Assembly: GCA_030428785.1 (NCBI GenBank)
Contig: JAUIEF010000013.1
Span: 1 to 56,296, forward strand
Length of the DNA: 56,296 nt
Reading direction: 5' to 3'
Source of the DNA: a bacterium
GTDB taxonomy: Bacteria; Planctomycetota; B15-G4
Under the pieces are notes generated by a model that ran no database searches, was not told the DNA's origin, and was given only the letters and a program-made list of their open reading frames with translations. This document shows positions 42,731-50,509 of this stretch, in pieces (the stretch's first letter is position 1; every line of letters begins with the position of its first letter). Position numbers and translations under genes: made by a program.

Positions 42731-42895
42731 TCAGCGGGGTCGGTCGTCGCCGGGGTCGTCATCGTCCGCCTTCCCCTGCGCCGAGAGGGCGACGCCGATC
42801 GAGGTGCCGATGGCGATGCCGATCGCCGGTCCGAGCCCGGCGCCGATCGCGATGCCGAGGGCCAGGCCCCGGGAGATGCGCGCGTCCTTGTCCAA
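42731..42895 (-). CDS. Small glycine-zipper membrane protein
   Basis: 54 residues from TTG 42895, with GGAG 10 nt upstream and TAGGAT (42926-42931) as a likely -10. LALGIAIGAGLGPAIGIAIG is a single helix with GxxxG-type spacing, followed by VALSAQGKADDDDPGDDRPR, an acidic tail. Such small glycine-zipper proteins oligomerise in membranes. Too short for usual gene calling, but codon use is fully GC3 and the start region has both promoter- and ribosome-site-like elements. Confidence 0.68.
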   Translation of the reverse strand: MDKDARISRGLALGIAIGAGLGPAIGIAIGTSIGVALSAQGKADDDDPGDDRPR

Positions 42896-42925
42896 TCGTG
42901 GGGTGCTCCGTGTGCGGGCGGCCCC

Positions 42926-42931
42926 ATCCTA
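42926..42931 (-). promoter_or_regulatory. Candidate -10 (TAGGAT)
   Basis: TAGGAT on the minus strand, 30 nt before TTG 42895. Confidence 0.4.
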
Positions 42932-42947
42932 GCCGCCGCGGCCGGCG

Positions 42948-44129
42948 TCACGGCCGGGAGTACGCGAGCTCCTTGCCGGGCTTGTCCGGGTACGTGAGCT
43001 CGAAGCGGAGCGTGCGGCCGGTCGCCTCCATGAGCGCGACGTGCCGGCCGACGCGCTCGCTCGTGAGGAGCAGGTACCGCTCGAGGAGCCACGCGTCGCG
43101 GAACCAGTCGTCGAGCGTGTCGAGCAGCGCGGCGTCGAGCGCGTCGGTCGAGCGGGAGGCGCGCAGCCAGAAGTACACGGCGGCGTCGTGGTCGGTCCAG
43201 CGTCCTCCGTCCGTCGCGACGATCCGCGCGGCGGCGAACGGCGCGGCGCTCGTGGGCATGACGTAGACGCAGCCGAGGTAGTCGTCCGACGTCGGGTCGA
43301 GGACGGCGTACGTGAACGACTCGCCGGCGTCGTGGCTCCGTGCGAGTCGGACGAGGTCGTCGCGGTTCGCCGCGACGGTGAAGTCCTCGGCGGGCCAGCC
43401 CGTCTGCTCCCAGGCCAGGAGCAGCTCCCGAGTCTCCATGACGGCGGCGTGGTCGGCCTCGGCGTCGGAGGCGCGGATCGGCCGGAGCAGGAACCGCTCG
43501 GTGCGCAGCGCGTCGGGTGCGTGGAGGCGCGCGGGGTCCGTCGGCATGGGGGGCGTCCGTTCGGGCTCGGGGGCGGGCGAGACATCGGCGGCGGGCGTCG
43601 CGCTCCCCGTGTGCCGGAGCTCGAGCACGGGGGAGACGACCTGCACGACGTCGCGCGCGTCCTCCTGCGACGGTGTGCGCGAGAGGTAGACCGAGACCCG
43701 GAAGGGCCCGGGACGCTCCTCGTCGGCGATCGACGCGCGCACCGGCAGCAACGCGTCCGGCGGCAGCGGGAAGGACTCGAGCCCGACGCCGCACGTGCCG
43801 AACGACACCCAGTCCCAGCCGTACGCCATCCGCTGCTCGGCATCCCCGACCGGGAACCCGGCGGCACGCGACCGGTACCAGAAGGTGTGCGGCGTCGGGT
43901 TGGAGAGCGTCGCGACGAGCGTCGCGCGGCCGTCGGTCTCGACGAGCTGCGGTTCGGAGAGGACGGGGAGGGCGGCGGGGGGCGGCGGGGCGTCGGCCGC
44001 GTCGCGTGCCGGGCCGGCGCAGGCGGCGAGTCCGAGCAGGGCGGAAGCCGTCAGGGCGCGAGAGCGTGCGAGGATCCGCGGTGCGCGGGTGAGGAAGCGC
44101 ACCGTCGTGGGTCCATTCCTCCCGCTCAT
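42948..44129 (-). CDS. Lipoprotein fused to GNAT acetyltransferase-like domain
   Basis: 393 residues from ATG 44129 (GAGG six nt upstream). Residues 1-36 are a signal with lipobox GLAAC; ~40-180 a beta-rich envelope domain (ATLVATLSNPTPHTFWYR, DWVSFGTCGVGLESFPLPPD, FRVSVYLSRTP). Then, after a Pro/Glu linker and an internal ATG (43547), residues ~195-393 form a RimJ/RimL-like GNAT fold: LRTERFLLRPIRASDAEADH, SFTYAVLDPTSDDYLGCVYV, VYFWLRAS. GNAT enzymes use cytosolic acetyl-CoA, so a lipoprotein fusion is odd. It may be two genes whose frames became continuous (internal start 43547 gives 199 residues, the normal family size) or a real fusion. No Shine-Dalgarno precedes the internal ATG. Confidence 0.75.
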   Translation of the reverse strand: MSGRNGPTTVRFLTRAPRILARSRALTASALLGLAACAGPARDAADAPPPPAALPVLSEPQLVETDGRATLVATLSNPTPHTFWYRSRAAGFPVGDAEQRMAYGWDWVSFGTCGVGLESFPLPPDALLPVRASIADEERPGPFRVSVYLSRTPSQEDARDVVQVVSPVLELRHTGSATPAADVSPAPEPERTPPMPTDPARLHAPDALRTERFLLRPIRASDAEADHAAVMETRELLLAWEQTGWPAEDFTVAANRDDLVRLARSHDAGESFTYAVLDPTSDDYLGCVYVMPTSAAPFAAARIVATDGGRWTDHDAAVYFWLRASRSTDALDAALLDTLDDWFRDAWLLERYLLLTSERVGRHVALMEATGRTLRFELTYPDKPGKELAYSRP

Positions 44130-44202
44130 GTCTCGCCTCGCTTCCCACGGCCGCATGCGGTGCCGCGTGCCCCGTCGCGGCGCGTGGGGGCGCGCGTGAT
44201 GA

Positions 44203-44490
44203 TCAGCCGACCTTGCGCACCGGCTTGATCTGGCGCCGAGGCTTGCTCGACGCGAGGTCGTGCGCGGCCTGCAGGTTCAGCCAGAACTCCGGAGTCGTGT
44301 CGAGCGCGAGAGCGAGCAGCCACGCCGTCTCGGGTGTCACCGCGCGCTTGCCCCGGACGATGCCGTTGATGCGCTGCAGCGGGATCCGGAGATGTTCCGC
44401 GAGCTCGACCTGCGTCAGCCCGAGCGGCTCGATGAACTCCTCGCGGAGCACTTCGCCCGGATGGGACGGGATGCGTGAGGAAGGGATCAT
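44203..44490 (-). CDS. higA: HigA-family antitoxin
   Basis: 95 residues. HPGEVLREEFIEPLGLTQVE opens the XRE helix-turn-helix (continuing LAEHLRIPLQRINGIVRGKR), and AWLLALALDTTPEFWLNLQ is the conserved C-terminal HigA segment. It binds its own operator and neutralises HigB. It starts 4 nt after the higB stop, in the toxin-first order usual for higBA. GC content is lower than its neighbours, consistent with horizontal gain. Confidence 0.93.
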   Translation of the reverse strand: MIPSSRIPSHPGEVLREEFIEPLGLTQVELAEHLRIPLQRINGIVRGKRAVTPETAWLLALALDTTPEFWLNLQAAHDLASSKPRRQIKPVRKVG

Positions 44491-44494
44491 GGTG

Positions 44495-44791
44495 TCAGCC
44501 CTTGTGGTAGTCGGTGATGCGGACCTCTTCGGCGTCGGTTCCTCGCCACCGGAAGACGACCCGCCATTGCTCGTTGATGCGGATGCTGTGAAGGCCCTTG
44601 AGCTCCCCGCGCAATGCCTCGAGGCGATTGCCGGGCGGCGACCGGAGATCTCGCAGTTCGTGAGCCGCGTTGAGCATGTCGAGCTTGCGGACGGCCGCAC
44701 GGCGGATGTCGCTCGGGAACTGCCGGGCGCCCTTGCTCGTCTTGCCGTGGAACAGATCCTCGGTGGCTCGATCGCCGAAGGACGTGATCAT
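44495..44791 (-). CDS. higB: HigB-family (RelE-like) toxin
   Basis: 98 residues. MITSFGDRATEDLF, LRDLRSPPGNRLEALRGELK, SIRINEQWRVVFRW and EVRITDYHKG match the HigB/RelE mRNA-interferase family, which cuts mRNA on the ribosome. The usual basic and aromatic residues (R in RINEQWRVVF, H in DYH) are present, so the toxin looks intact. The ATG has no Shine-Dalgarno; its -10 ends six nt upstream, predicting a leaderless message. Confidence 0.92.
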   Translation of the reverse strand: MITSFGDRATEDLFHGKTSKGARQFPSDIRRAAVRKLDMLNAAHELRDLRSPPGNRLEALRGELKGLHSIRINEQWRVVFRWRGTDAEEVRITDYHKG

Positions 44792-44797
44792 CGCGGC

Positions 44798-44826
44798 AGT
44801 TTAGCGCTTGCACGGCATCCGTGCAA
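44798..44826 (-). promoter_or_regulatory. higBA promoter with overlapping palindromic operator
   Basis: On the minus strand TTGCAC (44821-44826), 17-nt spacer, TAAACT (44798-44803). Palindrome TTGCACGG-cat-CCGTGCAA (44808-44826) covers the -35 and spacer, a good place for HigA repression. The -10 ends 6 nt before the higB ATG. Confidence 0.75.
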
Positions 44827-44999
44827 TTGTGCAGGACGCGGGATGCCGCGAAGGACCGTGAGCCGAGCGCTCACGCAGACCAGCTGAGTGCCAACAGGAC
44901 GCCGGCGATGATCGCACTCGCCAAGCTGATCAAGAGCCGGAGCGCTGGCGACGTGTAGACGCGAAGGTCGCTCAGCCGAAGTCGTGACTCGAGCCCGAC

Positions 45000-45995
45000 C
45001 TACGGCTCGACCCCATCCTCCGGCCGCGTCGGCGGCGCCAGGTACCGGTACCCCGAGTTCGGGTTGTCGCGGTCGTACGCGAAGGCGTCGCGGTTCTCGA
45101 TGAAGTGCTTCACGTAGTCGACGGGGATCGAGAGGTTCATGCCCTCGGCGAACATGTAGCCGAGGGTATTCACCGCGATGACCTCGCCCTTGGAGTTGAA
45201 GAGCGGGCCGCCCGAGTTGCCCGGGTTGATGGCCGCCGTCGTCTGCACGTAGACCTTGCCCTCGTGGCTGCGGTTCTTGATCGAGATGATGCCCTCGGAC
45301 ACCGAACGGTCCATGCCGAGCGGCGCGCCGATCGCGAAGACCGGCTCGCCCACCTCCGCCTCCTCGATGTCGCCGAGCATGACCTTCGTGAGCGTGCGGT
45401 CGCCCAGGTCCTCCTCGTCGATCTTCACGAGCGCCAGGTCGATGAAGGGGTTGACCGCGACGATCCGGCTGTTCTCGAAGAGCTCCTTCTCGTAGCCGTC
45501 GTCCGTCTTGCGGTACATGACCACCGTGACCTCGATCTCGCCCTGCACGACGTGCGCGTTCGTCACGAGGTAGCCGTCCTCGCGCAGGATGAACCCGCTG
45601 CCCGTCCCGCTCGGCGTCCGCACGACGACCACGCCGCCGCCGAAGCGCTCCACCGCCTCCTGCACCGAGAGCTCCGTGAGGTGGCCCTCCGTGTAGAGAC
45701 CCTTGTCCACGCCCTCGGCGCCGACCGCCTCGTCCTCCGGCGCATCCGCGACACGCTCGACGATCGTCGCGAGCGGGATCTCGAGGATCGTGTACCCGAC
45801 GTCCACGAAGACGTCCTCGGCCGTCTCCTTGACGACCTTGCCGCGCACGCGACCGCCGTCGCGCAGCACGAAGGACTCGGCCTCCTCGGCCAGCGAGGCG
45901 AATGCCAGGGCCGCCGAAGCGAGGGGCGCGCAGAACGCCGCGCCGACCAGGGCGAGCAGCGCGCCGACGAGGGAACGGACGGACGGACGGGACAT
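45000..45995 (-). CDS. Exported trypsin-like (HtrA-type) serine protease without PDZ
   Basis: 331 residues; ATG 45995 has AAGGAGG nine nt upstream. Signal peptide (LVGALLALVGAAFCAPLASA). Residues ~40-85 hold the small domain also seen at 18 (FVLRDGGRVRGKVVKETAED...ILEIPLATIVERV). The S1C protease core follows with His148 (TNAHVV), Asp186 (FIDLALVKI) and Ser261 (AAINPGNSGGP). No PDZ domain is present; the C terminus is short (YRYLAPPTRPEDG). Probably an envelope quality-control protease lacking the regulatory domain. A TACACT -10-like element lies 38 nt upstream. Confidence 0.93.
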   Translation of the reverse strand: MSRPSVRSLVGALLALVGAAFCAPLASAALAFASLAEEAESFVLRDGGRVRGKVVKETAEDVFVDVGYTILEIPLATIVERVADAPEDEAVGAEGVDKGLYTEGHLTELSVQEAVERFGGGVVVVRTPSGTGSGFILREDGYLVTNAHVVQGEIEVTVVMYRKTDDGYEKELFENSRIVAVNPFIDLALVKIDEEDLGDRTLTKVMLGDIEEAEVGEPVFAIGAPLGMDRSVSEGIISIKNRSHEGKVYVQTTAAINPGNSGGPLFNSKGEVIAVNTLGYMFAEGMNLSIPVDYVKHFIENRDAFAYDRDNPNSGYRYLAPPTRPEDGVEP

Positions 45996-46309
45996 CGGGA
46001 GCCCTCCTTCGGGGACCTGCGGACGAAGCGCGGAGTGTAGCAGGCGGCGCGGCGGGGGAGCCCCCGACCGGGACGCGCCACGAGAACGCGCCGCCGGCCC
46101 GGCGCGGCGACGCGTCGGCGGCACGGCGCCGCGCCATGGGGAGGCGGACGACCCGTTCCGCTGCCGACCCACGTTCCGCCGCGCCACGCGCGCCCCGCCG
46201 CGCTTCCGCCGCTGGAGCGGTCTCGCGGCGGGCTGCTAGACTGCGCGACCCTTTGCATACGGGGGAAGGAGAGCCGCCCGGGCGCGTCCCGGGCCGACCG
46301 GAGACGACG
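45996..46309. other. Divergent promoter region, no gene seen
   Basis: 314 nt between the protease (-) and the VCBS gene (+). I see TACACT on the minus strand (46034-46039, 38 nt before ATG 45995) and TAGACT on the plus strand (46237-46242, 67 nt before ATG 46310). No good -35 elements, repeats or small genes were found. Confidence 0.45.
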
Positions 46310-48607
46310 ATGATCGAGACCGCCCGCCTGCTGACCGCCGCCCTCCTGCTCGTGCCGGCCGCGGTCCCCGACGAGGACGCCCACCCCGACCTCCACCGCC
46401 GGTACGGCTTCTCCGGTCTCATCGTCAGCAAGTTCGAGGACGGCTGCTTCGGCCTCGTCGCCGGCGACCTCAACGGCGACGCCCACGGCGACCTCGCCTT
46501 CGTCGACAACGCCAAGGCCCGCATCGAGTTCCTGCTCCACCGCGGCGACGAGCCGCTCGAGGTCGAGGAGCTCGAGCTCATCAACGAGCTCCCCGACGAG
46601 GCGCACTTCCGCCGCGAGTCCATCGCGACCGAGCAGCGCGTCTACGCGCTCGACCTCGCCGACCTCGACGACGACGGCAAGGCCGACGCCGTCTTCACCG
46701 GCGACTCCGGCAAGCTCACGATCGCCTTCGCCGGCGCCGACGGCGACTTCGAGCGCCGCCGCACCTTCGACCTCGAGGGCGCCCTCGCGAACAGCGAGTC
46801 GGTCCGCTGCGGCGACCTCGACGGCGACGGCCGCCCCGACGTCGTCGTCTTCACCGAGACGACCACCGACCTCTTCGTGCAGGACGACCAGGGCCGGCTC
46901 CGCGCCGGCGCCCGCCTGCCGCACGCGACCAGGGACGCCGACGGCTTCGCCCTCGCCGACCTCGACGGCGACGGCCTCCTCGACCTCGTGTTCTTCGCCT
47001 CCGAGACGGACTGGCCCGTGCGCTACCGCCTCGGCCAGCCCGGCGCCGAGTTCGGCCCCGAGATGCGCTCGCGCTCCGCCGGCATCCGCGGACACTCCGT
47101 GCGCGACCTCGACGGCGACGGCCGCGCCGAGGTCGTCGTCATCGGACGCCGCAGCGGTCGCGCGAGCGTGCTCCGCCTGCAGGAGGTCGAGCGCGCCGAC
47201 GACGACCTCGTCCTCTCGTCGCTGCGCATCGTCCCGTTCTCCGACCTCAAGGACGCCGCCAAGCGCGACGTCGCCCTCGCCGACCTCGACCGCGACGGCT
47301 ACCCCGACCTGCTCGTCTCCGAGCCGTCCGCCGCGCGCCTCGTCGTCTACCACGGCGGCACGGGCGGCCAGTTCGCCGGCGCGCGCAGCTGGCCGTCGCT
47401 GCTCGGCAGCAGCCAGCCGCGCCTCGCCGACCTCGACGACGACGGCCTGCTCGAGGTCGTGCTCGGCGCGCCCGACGAGAACGCCGTCGCGCTCGCGGAG
47501 GTCGACCCCGAGGGCCGCCTCTCCTTCCCCGAGACGCTCGGCGCGCCCGGCGGCGACCTCCAGGGCCTCGCCACCGGCGACGCGGACGGCGACGGGAACG
47601 CCGAGGTCTGGATCCTCGTCGGCGAGGGCCGCGGCCGCTCGCGCTCGCGGAAGCTCGTGCCGCTCGTCCCCGTCGCCGACGCCGAGGGCATCCCGCTCGA
47701 CCTCGAGGCCGACCCCACCGACCTGCTCATGGCCGACCTCGACCGCGACGGCCGCGACGACTTCATCATCATCGTGCCGACCGAGGTCCCGCAGATCCTG
47801 CTCACTCACGACGGGAAGCCGGTGGTCGTCGACCCCAAGACGCCCGGCCTCGGCATCCTCGAGAACACGCCCGCCGACGCGCTCTGGTTCGGCGACGTCG
47901 ACGGCGACGGCACGAGCGAGCTGCTCGTCCCCGGCAGCAACTTCGCGCGCGCCATCCACCTCACCGGCGACGGCAAGGTGGAGGTCGTCGCGCAGTACAA
48001 CCTCGACGACGCGACCGCCGCGGTGGGGGCCGTCGCCGCCGCCGACCTCGACGGGCAGGGCGCGCCGGAGATCCTGCTCGTCGACGGCAGCCGCGACCGG
48101 CTCGTCGTGCTCGGCCAGGAGGACGCGCGCGTCACGACCCGCGCGCACGTCGACCTCGCCGGCTTCTCGCCCAAGGGCGTCCTGCCCGCGGACGTCGACC
48201 GCGACGGCCGCACGGACGTCCTGCTCTGGTCCGCCGAGCGCTTCGCGACCGTGCAGGTCGGCGGGCGCGACCCCGTGCTCGTCGAGGGCGACGGCTACGA
48301 GTCGCCCGTCAAGGACGCGTTCCTCGACAGCGTGGCGGCCGGCGACGTGAACGGCGACGGCGAGGCCGACCTCGTCTTCACCGAGACGCGCAAGCACCTC
48401 ATGCACGTCGCGGCCGTGAAGCCCGACGGCCTGTTCCACGCGCTCAAGTTCCCCGTCTTCGAGGCGCGGCTCTTCGAGTCGTCGCGCCGCGCGAGCCGCG
48501 AGCCCCGCGAGGTGCTCGTGGCCGACGTCACCGGCGACGCGCTCGAGGACATCGCCATCCTCGTCCACGACCGCGTCATCGTCTATCCGCAGGAGCCCGC
48601 CCGATGA
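46310..48607 (+). CDS. Exported VCBS/FG-GAP repeat protein
   Basis: 765 residues; GGAG before ATG 46310. Signal-like LLTAALLLVPAAVP. At least ten repeats carry the D-x-D-x-D-G calcium loop: GDLNGDAHGDLAF, ADLDDDGKADAVF, GDLDGDGRPDVVV, ADLDGDGLLDLVF, RDLDGDGRAEVVV, ADLDRDGYPDLLV, ADLDRDGRDDFII, GDVDGDGTSELLV, ADVDRDGRTDVLL, GDVNGDGEADLVF. Unlike the other FG-GAP proteins here it lacks the shared C-terminal domain. Its stop overlaps the ATG of the next gene, so the two are coupled. Possibly a periplasmic or surface propeller scaffold. Confidence 0.9.
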   Translation: MIETARLLTAALLLVPAAVPDEDAHPDLHRRYGFSGLIVSKFEDGCFGLVAGDLNGDAHGDLAFVDNAKARIEFLLHRGDEPLEVEELELINELPDEAHFRRESIATEQRVYALDLADLDDDGKADAVFTGDSGKLTIAFAGADGDFERRRTFDLEGALANSESVRCGDLDGDGRPDVVVFTETTTDLFVQDDQGRLRAGARLPHATRDADGFALADLDGDGLLDLVFFASETDWPVRYRLGQPGAEFGPEMRSRSAGIRGHSVRDLDGDGRAEVVVIGRRSGRASVLRLQEVERADDDLVLSSLRIVPFSDLKDAAKRDVALADLDRDGYPDLLVSEPSAARLVVYHGGTGGQFAGARSWPSLLGSSQPRLADLDDDGLLEVVLGAPDENAVALAEVDPEGRLSFPETLGAPGGDLQGLATGDADGDGNAEVWILVGEGRGRSRSRKLVPLVPVADAEGIPLDLEADPTDLLMADLDRDGRDDFIIIVPTEVPQILLTHDGKPVVVDPKTPGLGILENTPADALWFGDVDGDGTSELLVPGSNFARAIHLTGDGKVEVVAQYNLDDATAAVGAVAAADLDGQGAPEILLVDGSRDRLVVLGQEDARVTTRAHVDLAGFSPKGVLPADVDRDGRTDVLLWSAERFATVQVGGRDPVLVEGDGYESPVKDAFLDSVAAGDVNGDGEADLVFTETRKHLMHVAAVKPDGLFHALKFPVFEARLFESSRRASREPREVLVADVTGDALEDIAILVHDRVIVYPQEPAR

Positions 48608-50379
48608 AGGTGTCCCTCGCCGCGCGCGCCGTCGCGCCCGTCGCCTCCGCAGCGCTCGCGATCGCCGGCCTCGCGGCCGCGCCCGTCGCCGCGCAGTCCG
48701 CCGCGCTCGACGCGCTGCCCGCCGACTGCGCGTTCGTGCTCACCGTCGACGGCGTCGACGCGCTCCAGGAGTCGTGGAGCGAGAGCACCGCCGGCCAGCT
48801 CTGGCACGACGCCGCCATGGACGAAGTGCGCGACGCCTTCGCCGCGCTCATCGACGAGTTCTCCGCCGAGGCCGCCGAGATCACCGGCGTCGACCCGGCC
48901 GAGCTCTTCGCCATGGTGCACGGCCCGGCGGCCGTCGCGCTCGTCGAGCTGCGCGTCCCCGAGGGCGACGGCGAGCCCGCCGGCGCGGCCGCCGTGATCC
49001 TCGACCTCGGCGAGGACGTCGACGTCTTCGCCGAGGCCTTCGACCGCCTCGTCGACTGGGCCGTCGAGGAGGAGGGCCTCGTGCTCAAGACCGAGAGCTA
49101 CGGCGGCGTCGACCTCGCCGTGCTCCTGCACCCCGTCGACGAGGACACCGAGCTGCGCTACGGCTTCGCGGACACGATGCTCGTCTTCACGACGGAGTCC
49201 GTGACGCTCGGCCGCGACGTCTTCGGCGAGATCGTCGACAACCTCGCCGGCGAGGGCGACGGCGGCCTGTCCGACGCGCCGTCCTTCGCGGGCAGCCTCG
49301 CGGCGCGCCCCGGCGAGGACCTCCGCGCGTGGATGGACCTCGGCGCGTTCATCGTGCCGTTCATCCGGCGCGCGGCGGAGGCGGACGGCGCGCTCGACGA
49401 GTTCGAGACGCTGGGCCTCGGCGGCCTCGGCGAGCTCTCCATGACCTTCCGCTACGAGGAGGACGGGTCGTCGGCGGAGGTCGTCGCGGGCATGCGCGGC
49501 GACGGACAGTTCCAGCGCATGCTCGGCGCGGCGGTCGCGGGGCAGTCGCCCGAACTGCTGACGCTCGTGCCCGACTCCGCGGGCACGACCTACGCGCTCG
49601 ACATCGACGCGGCCGGCATCTTCGACACCTTCCTCGAGAACCTCATGGAGGAGGACGCGGCGACCGCGCGCGACGTCATCGCCGGCATGGCGGAGATGGA
49701 GGCGGAGATCGGCTTCCACCCGCGCGACGACCTGCTCGAGAACCTCGACGGGCAGGCCGCGTTCTTCGGCATGGAGGTGCCGGTGCAGGAGAACTTCGGC
49801 ATGGCGCCGATGGACCCGCCGCAGAACTTCGCGCTGCTGCTCGGGCTGTCCGACGGCGAGGCCATGTCCGCGACGCTCGACGAGGTCGTGCGCTCGCAGG
49901 GGCTGCACGTCGCGCGGCAGCGCGAGGACTTCGAGGGCTACACGCTCTACTCCGTGCCGTTCTTCCCCGGGCTCGACGCGTACTACGCGGTGACCGACGA
50001 CCTGCTCGTGCTCTCGCTCTCGCCGTCCATCGCGAAGGACGTGCTGCGCCGCAAGGGCAACGGGTCGCTGCCGTCGCTCGCGTCGCGCGAGGAGGTCGCC
50101 GCGCTCATGGCGCGCCTGCCCCGCGACCGCACGATGGTCGTCGTCGAGGACGCGGCCGCGCAGATGCAGGGCGCGTTCGTCGCCATGGGGCAGGTCATGC
50201 CGATCCTGCTCCAGGACGCGGCCGAGCTGCCCGACCTCCCGGCGGCGGCCTTCGACCTCCTCGAGGCCCTCGGCCGCGTCGACCCGGCGGCCGTCTCCGA
50301 CGCCTACCGCGACGCCGTGGCGATCTCCTCGCTCACGCTCTCCGAGGGCGGCCTGCACCTCGTGACGCTCGGTCCGTAG
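48604..50379 (+). CDS. Exported DUF3352-like protein
   Basis: 591 residues. Signal peptide ends AAAPVAAQSAA. The mature protein begins LDALPADCAFVLTVDGVDAL, the typical opening of DUF3352/planctomycete 'phage-tail-like' exported proteins. It is acidic and helix/strand-mixed, with two similar halves (RYGFADTMLVFTTESVTLGRD; YAVTDDLLVLSLSPSIAKDV). No enzymatic motif seen. Coupled to the VCBS protein upstream by ATGA; likely the same envelope process. Function unknown. Confidence 0.83.
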   Translation: MKVSLAARAVAPVASAALAIAGLAAAPVAAQSAALDALPADCAFVLTVDGVDALQESWSESTAGQLWHDAAMDEVRDAFAALIDEFSAEAAEITGVDPAELFAMVHGPAAVALVELRVPEGDGEPAGAAAVILDLGEDVDVFAEAFDRLVDWAVEEEGLVLKTESYGGVDLAVLLHPVDEDTELRYGFADTMLVFTTESVTLGRDVFGEIVDNLAGEGDGGLSDAPSFAGSLAARPGEDLRAWMDLGAFIVPFIRRAAEADGALDEFETLGLGGLGELSMTFRYEEDGSSAEVVAGMRGDGQFQRMLGAAVAGQSPELLTLVPDSAGTTYALDIDAAGIFDTFLENLMEEDAATARDVIAGMAEMEAEIGFHPRDDLLENLDGQAAFFGMEVPVQENFGMAPMDPPQNFALLLGLSDGEAMSATLDEVVRSQGLHVARQREDFEGYTLYSVPFFPGLDAYYAVTDDLLVLSLSPSIAKDVLRRKGNGSLPSLASREEVAALMARLPRDRTMVVVEDAAAQMQGAFVAMGQVMPILLQDAAELPDLPAAAFDLLEALGRVDPAAVSDAYRDAVAISSLTLSEGGLHLVTLGP

Positions 50380-50473
50380 ACGCGCCGGGGAGCCGCGCGG
50401 CGGATCACGTCGCGTGCTCCCGGCCTGCGCGCGCAGGGAGCGGCGGTCCGTCGCGCACGGGCCGCGTCGCACC

Positions 50474-50503
50474 TTGCCCCCGCGCCGCGCCCCGACCTAC
50501 GAT
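50474..50503 (+). promoter_or_regulatory. Promoter TTGCCC-18-TACGAT, leaderless type
   Basis: TTGCCC (50474-50479), 18-nt spacer, TACGAT (50498-50503), ending 6 nt before ATG 50510, which has no Shine-Dalgarno. CACCTTGCCCCCGCGC around the -35 is shared exactly with the promoter at 21695. Confidence 0.55.
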
Positions 50504-50509
50504 CCCCCG

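Noticed and set aside
45563..48568. 1001-codon antisense open frame opposite the VCBS gene
   Set aside because: Mirror of the DxDGDG repeats; overlaps the protease 5' end and has no signal, Shine-Dalgarno or domain.
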